Assembly: GCA_004009845.1 (NCBI GenBank)
Contig: RMBW01000327.1
Span: 1 to 12,435, forward strand
Source: Davidsoniella eucalypti
Lineage: Eukaryota > Ascomycota > Sordariomycetes > Microascales > Ceratocystidaceae
Direction of reading: 5' to 3'
Length of the DNA stretch: 12,435 nt
Positions 9,300 to 12,435 of this stretch are shown here, piece after piece. The first letter of the stretch is position 1; each line of letters starts with the position of its first letter. A model generated the notes under the pieces. It searched no databases. It saw only the letters and a list, made by a program, of their open reading frames with translations, and was not told the DNA's origin. A program made the translations under genes and the position numbers.

Positions 9300-9557
9300 G
9301 TAGGCAATTTAGGACGGCCTCCCTTTGAGGCCTGGAAGGTGTGAGTGACGAACTCGAAGGTAAACACGAGAACGGCTAAAGTGCCCTTTGCAGAAAGCAG
9401 AGGGCAGTACCTCTGTGATAAGGGGAAGAAATAAGGAGACGGGGAGAGAAGCAGACTCTAGGTCGAGTGTTGCAGTGCTTCTCGAGAGATGATGCTGGAT
9501 GATGGAGAATGACGAAGGAAACTGTATGGCTTTGGGTAATGAAGGACTGCTCCGCAT
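9300..9557 (-). other. Probable 5' leader of the bZIP mRNA
   Basis: On the minus strand no ATG occurs between the one at 9557 and the start at 9299. The sequence is pyrimidine-rich around 9430-9530 (TCATTCTCCATCATCC, CTCTCCCCGTCTCC), as expected near fungal transcription starts. An 82-codon ORF from ATG 9557 ends TAA at 9309, 9 nt before the CDS start. Because TTTAAA and CCAAT lie just upstream of 9557, that ATG is probably upstream of the main transcription start; if it is included in the mRNA it would be a uORF. Confidence 0.5.
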
Positions 9558-9585
9558 TTTAAACGTAGTTCAACTATGATCCAAT
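9558..9585 (-). promoter_or_regulatory. TTTAAA and CCAAT box of the bZIP promoter
   Basis: TTTAAA at 9558-9563 is a TATA-like element about 30-60 nt upstream of the pyrimidine-rich candidate start region. CCAAT at 9581-9585 (plus orientation) fits the Hap/CBC complex, which acts in either orientation. Both are short motifs, and their role is inferred from position only. Confidence 0.4.
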
Positions 9586-9630
9586 GGCGGTTAGGGTCAG
9601 CGGATGGGTAGCGCATTTCCTAATTGGGCC

Positions 9631-9639
9631 ATGACTCAT
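9631..9639. promoter_or_regulatory. Gcn4/CpcA (AP-1-type) binding palindrome
   Basis: ATGACTCAT is the perfect 9-bp palindromic site for Gcn4/CpcA-type bZIP dimers. It lies 332 bp upstream of the bZIP start codon and about 50 bp upstream of the CCAAT box. It is the only perfect copy I found in the window. It supports induction under amino-acid starvation or autoregulation, as known for this family of regulators. Confidence 0.7.
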
Positions 9640-9909
9640 AATGAGAGTGAATGAGACGGGTCATAAGTATATATCCACTATATGCAGTGAGATTACATCT
9701 TACATGGGCTTATGTAGGCAGAACGGGGAGAAACAACTGTCGCCTCGCTTCAAAGCTTAAATAAAGGTGGCGATGCTCCTTGGCTTCACTGACCGGTCCT
9801 TTTCTGACTGAGATAAACCGATCCTACGATGAATGCACTTCACAAGGGTTAGCTATAAACCCTATATATATCACGTGAGTACTAAAAAGGCACAAAAAGA
9901 GTAAATTCC

Positions 9910-9913
9910 AAAA
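9910..9913 (-). terminator. Pol III terminator of the tRNA gene
   Basis: A TTTT run on the minus strand begins two bases after the tRNA discriminator base. A second run of five T (9898-9894) lies 11 bases further on as backup. This is the normal RNA polymerase III stop signal. Confidence 0.85.
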
Positions 9914-9915
9914 GC

Positions 9916-9987
9916 TAGCAACACCTCGTTTCGATCAAGGGACCTCCGGGTTATGAGCCCGGCGCGCTTCCACTGCGCCACGTTGCT
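9916..9987 (-). tRNA. Initiator tRNA-Met (CAT)
   Basis: A complete 72-nt cloverleaf without an intron. The acceptor arms AGCAACG and TGTTGCT pair over 7 bp (one G-U) with discriminator A. The D arm is GCGC-AGTGGAA-GCGC. The anticodon arm is CCGGG-CTCATAA-CCCGG. The variable loop is AGGTC and the T arm is CCTTG-ATCGAAA-CGAGG. It is the initiator rather than the elongator because it has the A1:U72 pair, three consecutive G:C pairs under the anticodon loop, and AUCG with A60 in the T loop in place of TPsiCG, all diagnostic of eukaryotic initiators. It delivers methionine to start codons as part of the eIF2 ternary complex. CCA is not encoded, as expected. Confidence 0.97.
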
Positions 9988-11040
9988 TAATATCTCTTGC
10001 TATTTGGAAGTAAGCGGACACTATGAAGAATCCAGCGAATCGGCACGTTCCCGCGGATGACTTTAAATATCTGTCCGGTATCCAATCTGGCGTTGTATGA
10101 TGTTAGTGATTTAGGTAGACGTTAAATATAATCAAACCAAATCAAATTTATACCTGGGTTTTTAGACGTTGAATATAGTAAAAGTCGAATCAAGTCGTTG
10201 ACTAGATGTGTCCAAATCAAAAGTATCCAAGGTAGAGCTCATTTTATTTTTGGGAAATATCCGGGAAATAACACTAGGTGGAAGCTAGATAAGGAAAACA
10301 AACCGACACTTGTCCCTAGATTTCTGCGTTTAGTCAACACGATTGCTAAACAGCACTGCTTATCAACTTCCTGGTCCCTGTCTTAATGAACAGTGATTTC
10401 GTTTCTTTTACTGAAGCTTAACTCTTGGTCAATGCTCGGCTGCTGAAACCCGATGAAAAACTGCTGGACTTTGTTTGGGGTTTCCAAGCAACATTTTGGT
10501 TTTGCGTTTTAACTCAATGAGCAATACGTACTATATAGAGAGAAATCATGGCTAAGCGAGCTAGCAGCACTGCTTCAGCTCTTGAGCATAGTTCCCTTGG
10601 AAGGGATTACTTGAAGCAGGCTGAATTTGAAAACTGCCGATGCTGATTGCTTGTCTCTTTCGGACTGACGCTCCTTAGAATAAATAAACACAGCCAAGGC
10701 AGATAAATCGCCGGCGGCCGCTCAACAATAGGCGAGTGCTTATCCACATTGATAGCTAGAATTCTCCGGACCGTTAATGCTAGCAACAATTACTTTCTCC
10801 GACAACTTGGCTTCGGGTCCTTCGCGCTCACTCATCTGATACTGAGTTCCGCTGTGCTCACAGACCTTGCCTGCGCAAGATCATATTCCTGCTTTTTGCC
10901 TTAGTAGAAGACTGTATGGCACGTAGCTAGTCCTAGTAGCTAGCAATATATTACTACAAGAATTGTAGCACATATCACAGATAGACGCGGACTTGGTCCC
11001 CCGAGGGGAACATGACGACAATAACAGACGGCTAGATCTG
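9988..11040. other. Intergenic region, no gene recognised
   Basis: ORFs here are short (60-62 codons at 10198-10386 plus and 10607-10789 minus), and none has recognisable features. A degenerate direct repeat at 10116-10179 is listed separately. A small self-complementary patch with TAGCTAG units lies near 10923-10942. No RNA gene was seen. Confidence 0.55.
10116..10179 (+). repeat. Degenerate direct repeat, two copies
   Basis: TAGACGTTAAATATAAT (10116-10132) recurs as TAGACGTTGAATATAGT (10163-10179). The two differences are A/G transitions, and both copies run into a related ATCAA-rich tail. This is an old tandem duplication or a small repeat relic. The transitions would fit RIP-type change but are too few to prove it. 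Confidence 0.6.
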
Positions 11041-11118
11041 AACTAATTGCCCAGGAGGGTTAGCGATCGGCAGGCAGTAGATGCTGTCGTTTTGAAAATA
11101 AACAATTTTCTACCAACT

Positions 11119-11289
11119 ATGGACTGGATGGCTGAACAAGCGGCTGGGGTGTCTCTGCTGATTTGCACGAGGGGGATATATTCAGGATCACAAGCGGAAG
11201 AGCCAGTCTCGTTCAATAGTAGTGAGTTTTGCAAAGAGGAGCTCCTGAAAGGAATTCACAGCCTGGAAACATGCATTAACGCTAGATGA
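11119..11289 (+). other. ORF fragment, possible gene relic
   Basis: The frame is open from 11047 with a first ATG at 11119 and a TGA at 11287-11289 (56 residues from the ATG). The product looks protein-like (balanced, with CKEELLKGIHSLETC near its end) and could be the last exon of a lost gene, but I do not recognise it. An in-frame TAA lies immediately upstream at 11044, and no convincing acceptor site was found. Confidence 0.25.
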
Positions 11290-12435
11290 AGTAAATAGTA
11301 AATAAGAGAGAGAGAGCCAATGACGTGTAATTTCTGTCCGATGGGGTCACTGGGACTCCTTCCAAATATGTCGTGACGCGAGATGCCTTCTCACTCTTAG
11401 GTTCGCTTTACCTTTGTGTTGCAATTGAGTTCTGTGCCCCTGACATATAAGTATACTTGGGTAGAGATACAACTAGCGCTGTCGTATTCTTCAGTATTCC
11501 CCCCACGGCACTGATAGCGAGCTTTTGGATAGATCATGCTATATCAACAGTCTCTATCGCTTGATTGTGTCCTTCAACATCTCCAAGGTGTCTCTTTTAG
11601 AAAGTGTGACCTCGCATTTGGATTGCTTCCAGAATAACATCCCAGGGCAATGGAGCAAGGCAAAGCACGCATCTCGGACTTGGTTATCTCTTCTCACCCC
11701 ATGAAATCCAGTCAGATGGCCGTGCAGATGGCCGTGGCGACGATTTGCTGGACTTTGACGTTTCAGCGAACAAGGGGGCAAGGCCTTGCCAAGGTTAAGG
11801 TCAGGAACGACTGGCCAATGAGCGCTGGTGGGGGCAGACCAGGGCTATGTAAGTGCATTGTGTAATGTCGTTGGTTAGAGGGTTTGTCCAGTCGCGATCG
11901 ATCATATACGACAACAACTATAATCTGCCTGCTTGTTGAGGTTGACTGCTAATAGATTTGCTGTGAGGACTTGGCATAGGATGATTGATCTACTGGCTCA
12001 ACCAGGGCGGTACCGCCAACAAAGCAATTCAGGTGTATTTTTTGGCGTATGCAGCGTACTTTTACTGGTCAGTTTTACCATGGCCCGTATATGGGTTCGA
12101 GCGATATGCAGCTACAACACACTGAAGGCTTCACTGTGACAGGCACAAGATAGCGGCCGCTGAGCGCAAAGGGGACTGGGTCTCTGCCACAACTCAAGTA
12201 ACTGACCATGAAAATGAAGGCCGTCTCAGACGCAGGTCGGCCATCATTCCAGGCGCTCTATCCCTTGCAATACACCACGCTTCAGTGCCTACACTAGTAT
12301 AACTGAGAACAAGACAACATCTCTTTAGGTACCGAGCCAGCCCGAGCCTTTCCTGATCCGCACAGGCACAGGCGCATATCAGCGATGCGGGCGCTCTCCC
12401 AATGACGCTCGAGACATACGAACGCACATCCTAGG
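11290..12435. other. Terminal region, no gene recognised
   Basis: GC content rises here, especially after about 12140. ORFs on both strands (11554-11781 minus, 11650-11865 plus, 11933-12139 plus, 12194-12427 minus) overlap or lack ATG starts and have no known domains. A short GA repeat lies at about 11307-11317. The right edge may be the beginning of another gene cut by the window, but nothing proves it. Confidence 0.5.

Noticed and set aside
9134..9367. 77-codon minus-strand ORF overlapping bZIP exon 1
   Set aside because: It begins with GTG rather than ATG, and its frame does not connect to the bZIP frame; exon 1 in the other frame has the better codon use and an ATG.
12194..12427. 77-codon minus-strand ORF at the right edge
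   Set aside because: Its first codon is GTG, its sequence is Cys/Ala-rich and low in complexity, and no family is recognised.

Overview
The window looks like a euchromatic but gene-poor stretch of a filamentous ascomycete genome, most likely Eurotiales-like (Aspergillus/Penicillium type). Three things point there. One gene has short introns with fungal signals (GTAAGT donor, CTAAC branch site, YAG acceptor). Its product is an ATF4/Gcn4-like bZIP protein resembling the fungal JlbA/IDI-4 group. The initiator tRNA-Met has the eukaryotic initiator hallmarks. No bacterial-type operons, Shine-Dalgarno sites or CRISPR arrays are visible.

Layout. Bases 1 to about 4950 are AT-leaning intergenic DNA with no convincing gene; they hold a few palindromes and simple-sequence tracts. 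Bases 4954-6288 (minus strand) hold a decayed protein gene broken by stops and a frameshift, family not recognised. Bases 6300-7770 are intergenic with two weak ORFs and a short direct repeat. Bases 7771-7880 (plus strand) hold a strong C/D-box snoRNA candidate: terminal stem, C and D boxes, and a 15-nt guide complementary to a conserved 25S/28S rRNA segment. It may lie inside a spliced non-coding host transcript. Bases 8353-9299 (minus) are the only convincing protein gene, a three-exon bZIP transcription factor of about 259 residues, preceded by an ATG-free leader and a promoter with a perfect Gcn4/CpcA-type palindrome. Bases 9916-9987 (minus) are an initiator tRNA-Met gene with a Pol III terminator. 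Bases 9988-12435 have no confident gene, only a weak direct repeat and an ORF fragment at 11119-11289.

How the parts may work together. The bZIP belongs to the family that responds to amino-acid starvation, and its promoter carries a binding site for that family, so cross-pathway control or autoregulation is a reasonable inference. Its first intron, as modelled, splits a TAG stop codon, so retention of that intron would yield only a 32-residue peptide; this could be a regulatory switch. The initiator tRNA and the rRNA-modifying snoRNA nearby are translation-apparatus genes. Nothing in the sequence shows that they are co-regulated with the bZIP gene.
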